From contig NZ_QJTC01000013.1 in the NCBI RefSeq assembly GCF_003217575.1, positions 1-64,000 of the forward strand: a stretch of 64,000 bases of DNA, given 5' to 3'. The notes beneath the pieces were generated by a model. The model searched no databases. It had not been told where the DNA came from and worked only from the letters and a program-made list of their open reading frames with translations. A program made the position numbers and the translations under genes. This document shows, piece by piece, positions 17,755-26,050 of the stretch; the first letter of the stretch is position 1, and each line of letters opens with the position of its first letter. Origin of the DNA: Xylophilus ampelinus. Its GTDB lineage: Bacteria; Pseudomonadota; Gammaproteobacteria; Burkholderiales; Burkholderiaceae_C.

Positions 17755-18927
17755 ATGCCCATGCGCCCTCCCGCCGACCTCGAAACTCCCCTGCTCCTGC
17801 TCGACGAAGCGCGGATGCAGCACAACATCGACCGGATGCAGTCGCGCATGGACGCGCTGGGCGTGCGGTTCCGTCCGCATGCCAAGACCAGCAAGTGCGC
17901 CGAGGTGGTGCGCCGCCAGATCGCCGCCGGCGCGCGCGGCATCACCGTCTCGACGTTGAAAGAGGCCGAGCGATTCTTCGCCGCCGGCATCGACGACATC
18001 CTGTACGCGGTGGCGATCGCGCCGGCCAAATTCGCCCATGCGCTGCGGCTGGCGCGCGCCGGGCTTCGGCTGACGCTGCTGGTCGAATCGGTCGCCGCGG
18101 CCGAGCAGCTCTCGGCCTTCGGCATGGCCGAAGGCCACGGCTTCGACGTGTTGATCGAGGTGGACACCGACGGCCACCGCTCCGGCATCGCGCCGCAGGA
18201 TCCGCGCCTGCTGGCGGTGGCAGCCGCCCTGCGCACCGACGCCGCTGGCCACGGTGCGCGGCTGGCGGGCGTGCTGACCCATGCCGGCAGCTCCTACGAC
18301 CTGCGCACGCCCGAAGCGCTGGAGGCGATGGCCGAGCAGGAGCGCGCCGGCTGCGTCACCGCGGCCGAGGCCCTGCGCGCGGCCGGCCATGTCTGCGCGG
18401 TCGTCAGCGTCGGCTCCACCCCCACCGCGCTCAGCGCCCGTCACCTGGAGGGCGTGACCGAGGTCCGGGCCGGCGTCTACGTGTTCTTCGACCTGGTGAT
18501 GGCCGGCACCGGCGTCTGCCGGCCCGACGAGATCGCGCTGTCGGTGCTGTGCACCGTGATCGGCCACCGGGCCGAGAACGGCTGGGTCATCACCGACGCC
18601 GGCTGGATGGCGATGAGCCGCGACCGCGGAACGCAGAAGCAGGCGCACGACTACGGCTACGGCCTGGTGTGCGATGCGGACGGACGCCCGCTGCCCGGCC
18701 TGGCGTTCGACGCGGCCAACCAGGAGCACGGCGTGCTGCAGTGGGCCGGCGGCGACGAAGACGACGGCCGCGCGCTGGCAGAGCGCTTCCCGCTGGGCGC
18801 GCAACTGCGCATCGTGCCCAACCATGCCTGCGCCACCGGGGCGCAGCATCCGGCGTACCACCTGCTGCCGGCCGCAGGCGGCGCGGGCGACGAACTGCCG
18901 CGCTGGGAGCGTTTCAGCGGCTGGTGA
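17755..18927 (+). CDS. D-threonine aldolase / D-serine dehydratase (DSD1) family PLP enzyme
   Basis: The 390-residue fold-type III PLP enzyme shows the N-terminal LETPLLLLDEARMQHNI and the PLP lysine in RPHAKTSKC near residue 41. It also has SVGSTPTAL for cofactor phosphate binding and a C-terminal VPNHACAT motif whose His and Cys bind the divalent metal in this family. Relatives are D-threonine aldolase, D-serine dehydratase and D-threo-3-hydroxyaspartate dehydratase (known in Delftia). Pairing with the L-type dehydratase across the divergent regulator suggests the two handle opposite stereoisomers. The ATG at 17755 follows a weak CAGG; an ATG two codons later is also possible. Confidence 0.85.
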   Translation: MPMRPPADLETPLLLLDEARMQHNIDRMQSRMDALGVRFRPHAKTSKCAEVVRRQIAAGARGITVSTLKEAERFFAAGIDDILYAVAIAPAKFAHALRLARAGLRLTLLVESVAAAEQLSAFGMAEGHGFDVLIEVDTDGHRSGIAPQDPRLLAVAAALRTDAAGHGARLAGVLTHAGSSYDLRTPEALEAMAEQERAGCVTAAEALRAAGHVCAVVSVGSTPTALSARHLEGVTEVRAGVYVFFDLVMAGTGVCRPDEIALSVLCTVIGHRAENGWVITDAGWMAMSRDRGTQKQAHDYGYGLVCDADGRPLPGLAFDAANQEHGVLQWAGGDEDDGRALAERFPLGAQLRIVPNHACATGAQHPAYHLLPAAGGAGDELPRWERFSGW

Positions 18928-18994
18928 TCCTGTACCGTCGGGCCCTCGCGCGTCCTGCGCGCCACCGCCCTGCGCTCCTTTCCTGCCGACACCC

Positions 18995-20011
18995 ATGACC
19001 GCCCTGCCACCGACGCCCGCCCGCAAGCCCCGCATCGCGCTGCTCGCCACCGGCGGCACCATCGCCGGCGCGGCCGCGTCGGCCACCAGCACCAGCGCCT
19101 ACACCTCGGCCGTCACCGGCGTCGATGCGCTGCTGGCCGCGGTGCCGCAGATCGCCGACCTGGCCGCGGTACACGGCGAGCAGGTGCTGCAGATCGGCTC
19201 CGAGAGTTTCGACAACGCCCGGCTGCTGACGCTGGCCCGCCGGGTGGCGGCGGTGGCCGCATCGCCCGAGGTGGACGGCATCGTGATCACCCACGGCACC
19301 GACACGATGGAAGAGACCGCCTACTTCCTGCACCTGACGATCCCCACCGCCAAGCCCATCGTGATGACCGGCGCGATGCGCCCCGGTACCGCCCTGAGCG
19401 CCGACGGCCCGCTGAACCTGCTCGACGCGGTGACCGTCGCCGCGCATGCCGACTCCGCCGGCAAGGGCGTGCTGCTGGTGATGGACCAGCATATCCACAG
19501 CGGCCGCGACGTGGCCAAGACCCACGCCAGCCGCACCGACGCCTTCCGCTCCGAATACGGCCCGCTGGGCACGGTGGCGGACGGCCGGGTGCGCTTCTAC
19601 CGCATGCCAGCCCGGCCGCACACGCTGGCGAGCGAATTCGACATCGCCCGGATCGACACCCTGCCCGAGGTCGGCATCGTCTACGCCCACGGCAACACCA
19701 GCCCCGCGCCGTACGAGGCGCTGGTCGATGCGGGCGCACGCGCCATCGTCCACCTGGGCTTCGGCGGCGGCACCGTGCCGGACTACCTGGAAGCGACCCT
19801 CAAGGCGGTGCAGGCCCGCGGCGTGACGGTGGTGCGCGCCACCCGCATGGCCGGCGGCGCGGTATCGCGCAACGGCTCGGTCGACGACGACGCCCTCGGC
19901 TCGGTCGCGGCCGACGACCAGAACGGGGTGAAGGCGCGGCTGCTGGCGGCGCTGGCGCTGTCGCAGGGGTGCGATGCGGGGGCGATGCAGCAGGTGTTCT
20001 GGCGGTATTGA
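18995..20011 (+). CDS. L-asparaginase
   Basis: The 338-residue protein has both catalytic threonine motifs of type I/II asparaginases: LLATGGTIAG near the N-terminus and ITHGTDTMEETAYFLHL around residues 90-106. It hydrolyses asparagine to aspartate and ammonia. No signal peptide is visible, since the N-terminus is a short Pro-rich stretch before the first strand, so it is predicted to be cytoplasmic. It follows the D-threonine-aldolase-type gene by 67 bp on the same strand and may share its transcript; an aspartate-producing enzyme next to hydroxyaspartate genes fits an amino acid catabolic cluster. ATG 18995 agrees with the family N-terminus. Confidence 0.9.
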   Translation: MTALPPTPARKPRIALLATGGTIAGAAASATSTSAYTSAVTGVDALLAAVPQIADLAAVHGEQVLQIGSESFDNARLLTLARRVAAVAASPEVDGIVITHGTDTMEETAYFLHLTIPTAKPIVMTGAMRPGTALSADGPLNLLDAVTVAAHADSAGKGVLLVMDQHIHSGRDVAKTHASRTDAFRSEYGPLGTVADGRVRFYRMPARPHTLASEFDIARIDTLPEVGIVYAHGNTSPAPYEALVDAGARAIVHLGFGGGTVPDYLEATLKAVQARGVTVVRATRMAGGAVSRNGSVDDDALGSVAADDQNGVKARLLAALALSQGCDAGAMQQVFWRY

Positions 20012-20164
20012 GCCTGCGCGGTGCGGCCTAGAGCGTGCTATGCACTGTGACCCACCCGCGTGGCACCCACACTTCGGGAAAGCCGGGGAGAGGCCCGGCG
20101 GCAAGGTGCAGGACGCGCCGCTGTCCTATCGCGCCGGATACCACCGCCTGCCACAATCCGGCGC

Positions 20165-21274
20165 ATGTTTGCCCCCCTCCAGAACGACAGCTTCCTGCGC
20201 GCCTGTCGGCGCCAGGCCACCGACCACACCCCCGTCTGGCTGATGCGCCAGGCAGGCCGCTATCTGCCCGAATACCGCGCCACGCGTGCCCAGGCCGGCA
20301 GCTTCATGGGGCTGGCCACCAACCGCGACTACGCGACCGAGGTCACGCTGCAGCCGCTGGAGCGCTATCCACTCGACGCGGCCATCCTCTTTTCGGACAT
20401 CCTGACCGTGCCCGACGCGATGGGCCTGGGGCTGTCGTTCCAGCTGGGCGAGGGGCCGAGGTTCGCCCATCCGGTGCGCGACGAGGCCGCGGTGGCCGCG
20501 CTGGAAGTGCCCGACATGCACAAGCTGCAGTACGTGTTCGACGCGGTCTCTTCGATCCGCCAGGCGCTGGGCGGCCGGGTACCGCTGATCGGGTTTTCGG
20601 GCAGTCCGTGGACACTGGCCTGCTACATGGTCGAGGGCGCGGGCTCGGACGACTACCGGCTGGTCAAGACTATGCTCTACAGCCGGCCCGACCTGATGCA
20701 CCGGATGCTGGCCATCAACGCAGACGCGGTCGCGCGGTACCTCGACGCCCAGATCGACGCCGGCGCGCAGGCCGTGATGGTCTTCGACAGCTGGGGCGGC
20801 GTGCTGGCCCATGCGGCCTTCCAGGAGTTCAGCCTGGCCTACACCGCCCGGGTGCTGTCCCAGCTCAAGCGCACCGGCCCCGACGGACAGGACGTGCCCC
20901 GCATCGTCTTCACCAAGGGCGGCGGGCTGTGGCTGCAGGACATGGCCGCGCAACTCGACTGCGAGGTGCTGGGCCTGGACTGGACGGTGAACCTGGGCGC
21001 CGCCCGGGTGGCGGTCGGCGGGGCCGTGGGCGGGCCGGGCAAGGCCCTGCAGGGCAACATCGACCCCAACGTGCTCTTCGCCCCGCCGGCGCAGATCGAT
21101 ACGCAGGTGGCGCGGGTGCTGGAGAGCTTCGGCCGCCCGCACACCGACACCACCACCACCGGCCCCACCCACATCTTCAACCTGGGCCACGGCATCAGCC
21201 AGCATACGCCGCCGGAGCACGTGACGGCCCTCGTGGAAGCGGTGCATCGGCACTCGCGGCGCCTGCGCGCCTGA
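20165..21274 (+). CDS. hemE: Uroporphyrinogen decarboxylase
   Basis: The 369-residue protein carries the HemE signatures [16 protein letters not shown] (about 23-38) and a central [16 protein letters not shown]. It removes the four acetate carboxyl groups of uroporphyrinogen III to give coproporphyrinogen III in heme biosynthesis, in the cytoplasm and without a cofactor. Length is normal. The ATG at 20165 starts the conserved N-terminus; in-frame ATGs upstream would add unconserved sequence. The next 1.1 kb is non-coding and contains DnaA-box-like sites, followed by priA on the same strand. Confidence 0.97.
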   Translation: MFAPLQNDSFLRACRRQATDHTPVWLMRQAGRYLPEYRATRAQAGSFMGLATNRDYATEVTLQPLERYPLDAAILFSDILTVPDAMGLGLSFQLGEGPRFAHPVRDEAAVAALEVPDMHKLQYVFDAVSSIRQALGGRVPLIGFSGSPWTLACYMVEGAGSDDYRLVKTMLYSRPDLMHRMLAINADAVARYLDAQIDAGAQAVMVFDSWGGVLAHAAFQEFSLAYTARVLSQLKRTGPDGQDVPRIVFTKGGGLWLQDMAAQLDCEVLGLDWTVNLGAARVAVGGAVGGPGKALQGNIDPNVLFAPPAQIDTQVARVLESFGRPHTDTTTTGPTHIFNLGHGISQHTPPEHVTALVEAVHRHSRRLRA

Positions 21275-21410
21275 GCTTGCCGGGGCTGCGCGGGGCCCCC
21301 AAGTGGTGCGTACCCCGCGTTTTGCGTCGGCTGTTATGCACAAAAAGTGCTGTGCGGCGGCGCAGCAAGGGCCGCGCGTTCATCGGCCGGGTACATTGCC
21401 GGTGCATCGC

Positions 21411-21428
21411 GCAAGTGGTTGATTCATA
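21411..21428 (+). repeat. Direct repeat a of the hemE-priA spacer
   Basis: GCAAGTGGTTGATTCATA is here and again at 21880-21897, 469 bp away. The surrounding sequences differ, so this is a conserved short element rather than a recent duplication. Confidence 0.75.
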
Positions 21429-21879
21429 AAGATTTGTCCCACTGCTTTTTTGGCAGGCATCCTAGGGAAACCCACCTTTCATGCGGGTCGGCGGCGATCG
21501 CCACAAAGCTATCAAAAAATTTATCCACATAAAAATGGAACTGTGCTGCAAAACCTTTTCAGATCAAAGACTTAGCGCTTTCTCAAGAGGAAGCACAGCA
21601 AATTCGGCAGCTAGAGAGGCCCTGGATGCCGCTCGTCGGGCAGACCGCCGTCCCGTCGGCATTCGAAAAAGCGGGCGCGATACTGCCGCACGGCTGTAAG
21701 CCGCGCCATTGCTGGCTCCGCTGCTACCTTCGCTGAAAAAACGAAGCATTGCGAAGCCGAAACTGCGGCTGTAAAGCAAAAAATTATGGTGCGGAGGCTT
21801 GCTTATGCACACAAACCGTGAAAGTGCTTTCGGTCGGGGTTTTGCAGGTCTCGATCGCCCACTCCCTGCGATCCATCAT

Positions 21880-21897
21880 GCAAGTGGTTGATTCATA
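21880..21897 (+). repeat. Direct repeat b of the hemE-priA spacer
   Basis: Second copy of the 18-bp element at 21411. It lies about 70 bp after the TTATGCACA box at 21803 and about 90 bp before the TTATCCACA box at 21990. Confidence 0.75.
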
Positions 21898-22365
21898 TGG
21901 AATTGTCGGCGTGCCTGTTTTGCGGGCAAACCTTGTAAAGCCATGCGGGACGCGGGCTTAGCACGGTCCGACACCTCCTATCAACAAAGTTATCCACATA
22001 TCCGGCGCACAACGCGGGAACGCCGTAAAAGCGAAACGCGGTGCGGCCGCGGCCGTGGCATGCACGCCGGCGGCCCCGGTCTTGTACACAGGCCCGGCCG
22101 AGCGGCTAAGGCACAATAGGCCTCTGCCTCGTTCATCAGATTCCACCTCCGGTTATGCATGGCAATTCGTTGATATACAAGGACTTTTTCAACTCCTGTA
22201 CGCGACGCCATGGATGACGCGCTTGCGACCCGCCCGCGGCCCTCCCCACCATCCGATCGTCTGTCAACAAAGTTATCCACAGAAATGGCCTTTCGTTGCC
22301 GAAAGTGCTTCTGAATCAAGTCTTTGGAATACGCTCTGCAAAACCCACCTGAACTCGGCACCGGC

Positions 22366-24462
22366 ATGGTCGTATCGGTGCTGGTGCAGACTCCCGCGCA
22401 CAGCGCCATCGCCGGCCCGTTGAGCTACCGTGCTGCCGGGCCGTTGGCGCCCGGGACATTGGTGCGGGTGCCGCTGGGCAGCCGGGAAACGCTGGGGATC
22501 GTGTGGGACGCGGCCGAGGGCACGGAGCTGCCCGCCGAGACCGCGCTGCGGCCCCTGTCGGCGGTGCTGGATGCGCTGCCGCCGCTCGGCCCCGGCTGGC
22601 GGCGGCTGGTCGAGTTCGCGAGCCGCTACTACCAGCGCGGCGCCGGCGAGGTGGCCCTGGCCGCCCTGCCGCCGGCCCTGCGGGGGCTCGACCCGGTGCA
22701 GCTGGCGCGCCGGTTGAGGCACAGCCCCGGCACGGCCGCGCAGATCGCTTTTGCTCCAAAAACCATAGCACCAAGTCGGGAGCAGGCCACGGCCATCGCC
22801 CGGCTCGATGCGGAAACCGGCCCGTTCCTGCTGTTCGGCGCCACCGGTAGCGGCAAGACCGAGGTCTACCTGCGCTGCGTGCAGGACGCGCTGCAGGCCG
22901 ACCCTCTCGCCCAGGCGCTGGTGATGGTGCCCGAGATCAACCTCACCCCGCAGCTGGAAGAGCGCTTCCACGCCCGCTTCCCCTCCGCCGACCCCGACGG
23001 CGCCCCTGCGGTGGTCTCGATGCACAGCGGCATGACGCCGCCGCAGCGGCTGCGCAGCTGGATCGCTGCGCACACCGGCCGCGCCCGCATCGTGCTGGGC
23101 ACCCGGATGGCGGTGTTCGCCTCGATGCCGCAGCTGCGGCTGATCGTGGTCGACGAAGAGCACGACCCGAGCTACAAGCAGCAGGAAGGCGCCCGCTATT
23201 CGGCGCGCGATCTGGCGCTGTGGCGCGGCCGCGAGGAAGACGCCAAGGTGGTGTTGGGCTCGGCCACGCCGTCGCTCGAGAGCTGGCATGCCAGCCGCCC
23301 CGCCACCCAGGACGACCCGGGCGGCCGCTACGCCCGGCTGGAGATGCCGGCCCGCATCGGCGCCGGCGCGCTGCCCAGGGTGCGGCTGGTCGACATGAAC
23401 CACCAGCCCCGGCGCGCGGTGATCTCGCCGCCGCTGCTGTCGGCCATCGGCGAGCGCGTCGCCCGGGAAGAGCAGGTGATGGTCTTCCTGAACCGGCGCG
23501 GCTACGCCCCGGTGCTGCACTGCCCCGCCTGCGGCTGGAAGAGCGACTGCCCGCACTGCAGCGCCCACCAGGTGTTCCACAAGATCGACCGCACCCTGCG
23601 CTGCCACCACTGCGGCACCACCTCGCGGGTGCCGCGCGCCTGCCCGGCCTGCGGCAACGTCGACATCGCGCCGCTCGGGCGCGGCACCGAAAAGCTGGAG
23701 GAGCACCTGTCGGAGCTGCTCGAAGGCGTCCGCCGGCCCGACGGCGGCCGGGTGCGCATCGCCCGGATCGACGCCGACACCACCCGCGCCAAGGGCGCGC
23801 TGGAATCGCAGCTGGCCCAGGTGCATGCGGGCGACGTCGACGTGCTGGTGGGCACCCAGATGATCGCCAAGGGCCACGACTTCCGCCGCATCACCCTGGT
23901 GGCCGCCGTGAACCCCGACGGGGCCCTGTTCTCCAGCGATTTCCGCGCGCCGGAGCGTCTCTTCGCGCTGCTGATGCAGGCCGGCGGCCGCGCCGGGCGC
24001 GACGCCGCCCACAGCGCCGGCAGCGAGATGTGGATCCAGACGGTGCACCCCGCGCACCCGATCTTCGCCGCTCTGAAAGCGCACGATTTCCCCGCCTTCG
24101 CCGCCCAGCAGATTGAGGAGCGCCGGTCGGCCGGCATGCCGCCCTTCGCCGCCCAGGCCCTGATGCGGGCCGAGGCGCGCACCCAGGAGGTCGCCCAGGC
24201 ATTCCTCACCGCCGCCCGCCAGGCCGCCACGGATGCCGGCCTGGACGCCACCGGCGAGGTGGTCGCCTTCGGCGCCGTGCCGATGGCGATGCAGCGCGTC
24301 GCCAACGTCGAGCGCGCCCAGATGCTCCTGGAAAGCTCCTCCCGCGGCGCCCTGCAACGCTTCCTGGCAGCCTGGCAGCCCCTGCTGCACACCACCCGCG
24401 CCGACCCGGCGCACAAGGGTTTGATCCGCTGGGCGGTGGACGTGGATCCGCTGGCGATCTAG
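22366..24462 (+). CDS. priA: Primosomal protein N', replication restart helicase PriA
   Basis: The 698-residue protein has an N-terminal DNA-binding domain, then a helicase core with Walker A GATGSGKT at 158-165 and the Walker B box VVDEEHD. The zinc-binding insertion has cysteines in CPACGWKSDCPHC and CHHCG...CPACG. The C-terminal helicase half has GTQMIAKGHDF and QAGGRAGR. PriA reloads the replisome at stalled forks. ATG 22366 is preferred; an in-frame TTG at 22324 would add 14 residues. The linker before the helicase core contains the 17-bp core of the dispersed repeat. It lies beside the DnaA-box cluster. Confidence 0.96.
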   Translation: MVVSVLVQTPAHSAIAGPLSYRAAGPLAPGTLVRVPLGSRETLGIVWDAAEGTELPAETALRPLSAVLDALPPLGPGWRRLVEFASRYYQRGAGEVALAALPPALRGLDPVQLARRLRHSPGTAAQIAFAPKTIAPSREQATAIARLDAETGPFLLFGATGSGKTEVYLRCVQDALQADPLAQALVMVPEINLTPQLEERFHARFPSADPDGAPAVVSMHSGMTPPQRLRSWIAAHTGRARIVLGTRMAVFASMPQLRLIVVDEEHDPSYKQQEGARYSARDLALWRGREEDAKVVLGSATPSLESWHASRPATQDDPGGRYARLEMPARIGAGALPRVRLVDMNHQPRRAVISPPLLSAIGERVAREEQVMVFLNRRGYAPVLHCPACGWKSDCPHCSAHQVFHKIDRTLRCHHCGTTSRVPRACPACGNVDIAPLGRGTEKLEEHLSELLEGVRRPDGGRVRIARIDADTTRAKGALESQLAQVHAGDVDVLVGTQMIAKGHDFRRITLVAAVNPDGALFSSDFRAPERLFALLMQAGGRAGRDAAHSAGSEMWIQTVHPAHPIFAALKAHDFPAFAAQQIEERRSAGMPPFAAQALMRAEARTQEVAQAFLTAARQAATDAGLDATGEVVAFGAVPMAMQRVANVERAQMLLESSSRGALQRFLAAWQPLLHTTRADPAHKGLIRWAVDVDPLAI
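22753..22811 (+). repeat. 59-bp dispersed repeat, degenerate copy 3, inside priA
   Basis: GCTCCAAAAACCATAGC at 22753-22769 keeps the ATAGC arm and 7-nt loop spacing but has a two-base change in the left arm. AGTCGG and CGGC follow at the offsets seen in other copies. It encodes A-P-K-T-I-A-P-S-R of the linker before the helicase domain. The second part is poorly conserved, so the match could be partly chance. Confidence 0.5.
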
Positions 24463-24527
24463 CGATCAGCGAGCGGCGGTCGCGGTCGGCGCGAGACTCC
24501 GGGCAAGAAACACCGGGACTGGCATCG

Positions 24528-24580
24528 GCCCCTCTCCCCTCTCCCCTCTCCCTGCGGTGGAGAGGGCCAGGGTGAGGGCC
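24528..24580. repeat. CT-rich REP-like hairpin after priA
   Basis: CCCTCTCC at 24544-24551 pairs with GGAGAGGG at 24559-24566 over a 7-nt loop, preceded by a tandem CCTCTC run and followed by CCAGGGTGAGGGC. Similar CT-rich hairpins are common in intergenic DNA of beta- and gamma-proteobacteria. It may act in mRNA 3'-end formation. Confidence 0.6.
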
Positions 24581-24651
24581 GGCGCCCAGCCGCCACGCTT
24601 TCTCGGCAGGCCACCCGCATATCCGCCCCACCACCGATGCCCCACCGAATC

Positions 24652-24710
24652 GCTACAGAATCTATAGCTATAAGCCGGTACAGTACGCCGGCTACAGCCC
24701 TTTTTCGCTC
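24652..24710 (+). repeat. 59-bp dispersed repeat, copy 4
   Basis: GCTACAGAATCTATAGC at 24652-24668 is followed by AAGCCGGTACAGTACGCCGG and CTACAGCCCTTTTTCGCTC without gaps relative to other copies. It ends 2 bp before the stop of the AEC gene and lies between two convergent genes, priA and the transporter. Confidence 0.85.
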
Positions 24711-24711
24711 T

Positions 24712-25668
24712 TTAAACCCGCCATGCCACCGCCGCCGAGAAGCTCAGGAACGCCAGCACCGTCGACACCAGGATCACCCGCGCGATCCGCCCGTTGTGCG
24801 CGCCGAAGCGCTCGGCCAGCATCGACACGTTGCTGGCGCTGGGCAGTGCCGCCACCAGCACCAGCGCCGTCAGCGCCAGCGGCTCGAGCGGCGCGCCGAG
24901 TGCCGCCGCCACCGCACCGGCGCACAGCACCAGCGCCGGATGCAGCAGCAGCTTGGCCAGCGCCAGCAGCACCGCGCCGCGCCACGGCGCAGGGCCCGCC
25001 GCACCGTCCATGCCCGCGCGGGCCAGCACCGCCCCGATGGTGAACAGCGCCACCGGCGACGCCGCATCCGACAGCAACGCCACCGTCTGCTCCAGCGGCC
25101 GCGGCACCACGAATCCCGCGGCCGAGGCCCCGATGCCGAGCGCGATCGACCACGGCATCGGGTTGGTCGCCATGCCGCGCAACGCACGCCGCAGCGCCTC
25201 TAGTGCACCTGAAGCGCCCGCACCGTCCAAGCGCGACAGCGCCACGCAGAGCGAGGTGGTCAGCACCATGTCGATCGCCATCGTCTGGATCACCGGGCCG
25301 GCCGCCGCGGGCCCGAGCAGCGCCGCCAGCAGCGGCACGCCCATGAAGCCGGTGTTGGGGAACGCCGCCACCAGCGCGCCGAAGGCCGCATCGTTCCAGC
25401 CGACGCCCGCGCGCCGCGACATCGCCATCACCAGCGCCACCATCGCGACCGCGCAGGCCAGGTAGACGGCCGCCACCCGCAGGTCGAGCAGCTGGTGGAT
25501 CGGCGTGCGCGCGCCGAAGCGATAGAGCATGCAGGGCAGCGCGAAGAACAGCACGAAGCCGTTCAGCCCCGGGATCGCCGCCAGCGGCAGCAGGCCGCGC
25601 CGCGTCGCCAGCCAGCCGCAGAAGATCAGCGCGAAGAACGGAAAGTTGACGGCGAGGATGGCGAGCAC
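24712..25668 (-). CDS. AEC family (auxin efflux carrier-like) permease
   Basis: The 318-residue hydrophobic protein has about ten membrane segments in two halves, with FPNTGFMGVPLL and LPSASNVSMLAERFG as the typical paired motifs. AEC permeases in bacteria carry malate, malonate or other organic acids; the substrate is unknown. The start is taken as GTG at 25668 (reading VLAILAVNFPFFALIFCG) because family members begin there; the open frame continues upstream through a hairpin-rich leader that does not resemble protein. A strong intrinsic terminator on the same strand ends about 60 bp before this start, hinting at transcription attenuation. Confidence 0.85.
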   Translation of the reverse strand: MLAILAVNFPFFALIFCGWLATRRGLLPLAAIPGLNGFVLFFALPCMLYRFGARTPIHQLLDLRVAAVYLACAVAMVALVMAMSRRAGVGWNDAAFGALVAAFPNTGFMGVPLLAALLGPAAAGPVIQTMAIDMVLTTSLCVALSRLDGAGASGALEALRRALRGMATNPMPWSIALGIGASAAGFVVPRPLEQTVALLSDAASPVALFTIGAVLARAGMDGAAGPAPWRGAVLLALAKLLLHPALVLCAGAVAAALGAPLEPLALTALVLVAALPSASNVSMLAERFGAHNGRIARVILVSTVLAFLSFSAAVAWRV

Positions 25669-26050
25669 TGTCCGATTCTCGCAGCGGGCAGCCCGACCGG
25701 CCTGTCCGACGTGCCGCCGACGACAGGCAAAAAAACGGCCTGCACCAAGGCAGGCCATGAAGAGAGACACCCCAAAACAATCCACGGATGCACCGCCGGC
25801 CCCCACGGTAGCGATGCGCCCGCCACCCCCTTCCAGGTTCGCCGTCCCGGCGCCTGGGAGCCGGGACAGTCCGCCTTCGCAGCGGGTGCAGGTGGACTTT
25901 AGGCGGGCGGCGAGGACGCGGGAAGCGATGAAAACGCGGCTGCTTATCCGGTGGCCATATAAGTCCGCATGCCTCCACGCCGGCAGCCCTTGCCATAAGC
26001 CCCTAGAGTCGCAATCTTCCCTGCACCCCCAGCGCAGACGAGGACCCGAC
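25669..26050 (-). ncRNA. Candidate structured leader or small RNA with intrinsic terminator, upstream of the AEC gene
   Basis: This 382-bp space has no convincing gene. On the minus strand a perfect 8-bp hairpin (GTCCCGGC/GCCGGGAC, 25844-25867) is followed by about 90 bases of GC-rich sequence and then an intrinsic terminator (25729-25756), after which the AEC gene begins at 25668. This is the layout of a terminating riboswitch or attenuator, or of an independent small RNA. I do not recognise a named riboswitch class. Confidence 0.4.
25729..25756 (-). terminator. Intrinsic terminator in the AEC leader
   Basis: On the minus strand GGCCTGC (25756-25750) pairs with GCAGGCC (25743-25737) over a 6-nt loop, and a run of seven T follows after one base (25735-25729). 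Stem and T-run are both perfect. Confidence 0.8.

Larger units (their letters stand above)
21275..22365. other. Non-coding, AT-enriched region with DnaA-box-like cluster (oriC-like)
   Basis: This 1.1-kb space between hemE and priA has no convincing gene; its small open frames (at most about 80 codons) lack recognisable features. It is less GC-rich than its surroundings. Five sites on the + strand match TTATNCACA: 21334-21342 and 21803-21811 (TTATGCACA), and 21521-21529, 21990-21998 and 22273-22281 (TTATCCACA). Two of the boxes share the longer context TCAACAAAGTTATCCACA. The 18-mer GCAAGTGGTTGATTCATA occurs at 21880-21897 and, except for its final match length, at 21411-21428. These are features of a DnaA-binding region: origin, datA/DARS-like site or regulatory sink. 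Confidence 0.6.

Noticed and set aside
21481-21812. Small open frames in the hemE-priA spacer
   Set aside because: Under 85 codons, no initiation signal, overlapping on both strands and covering DnaA-box-like sites.
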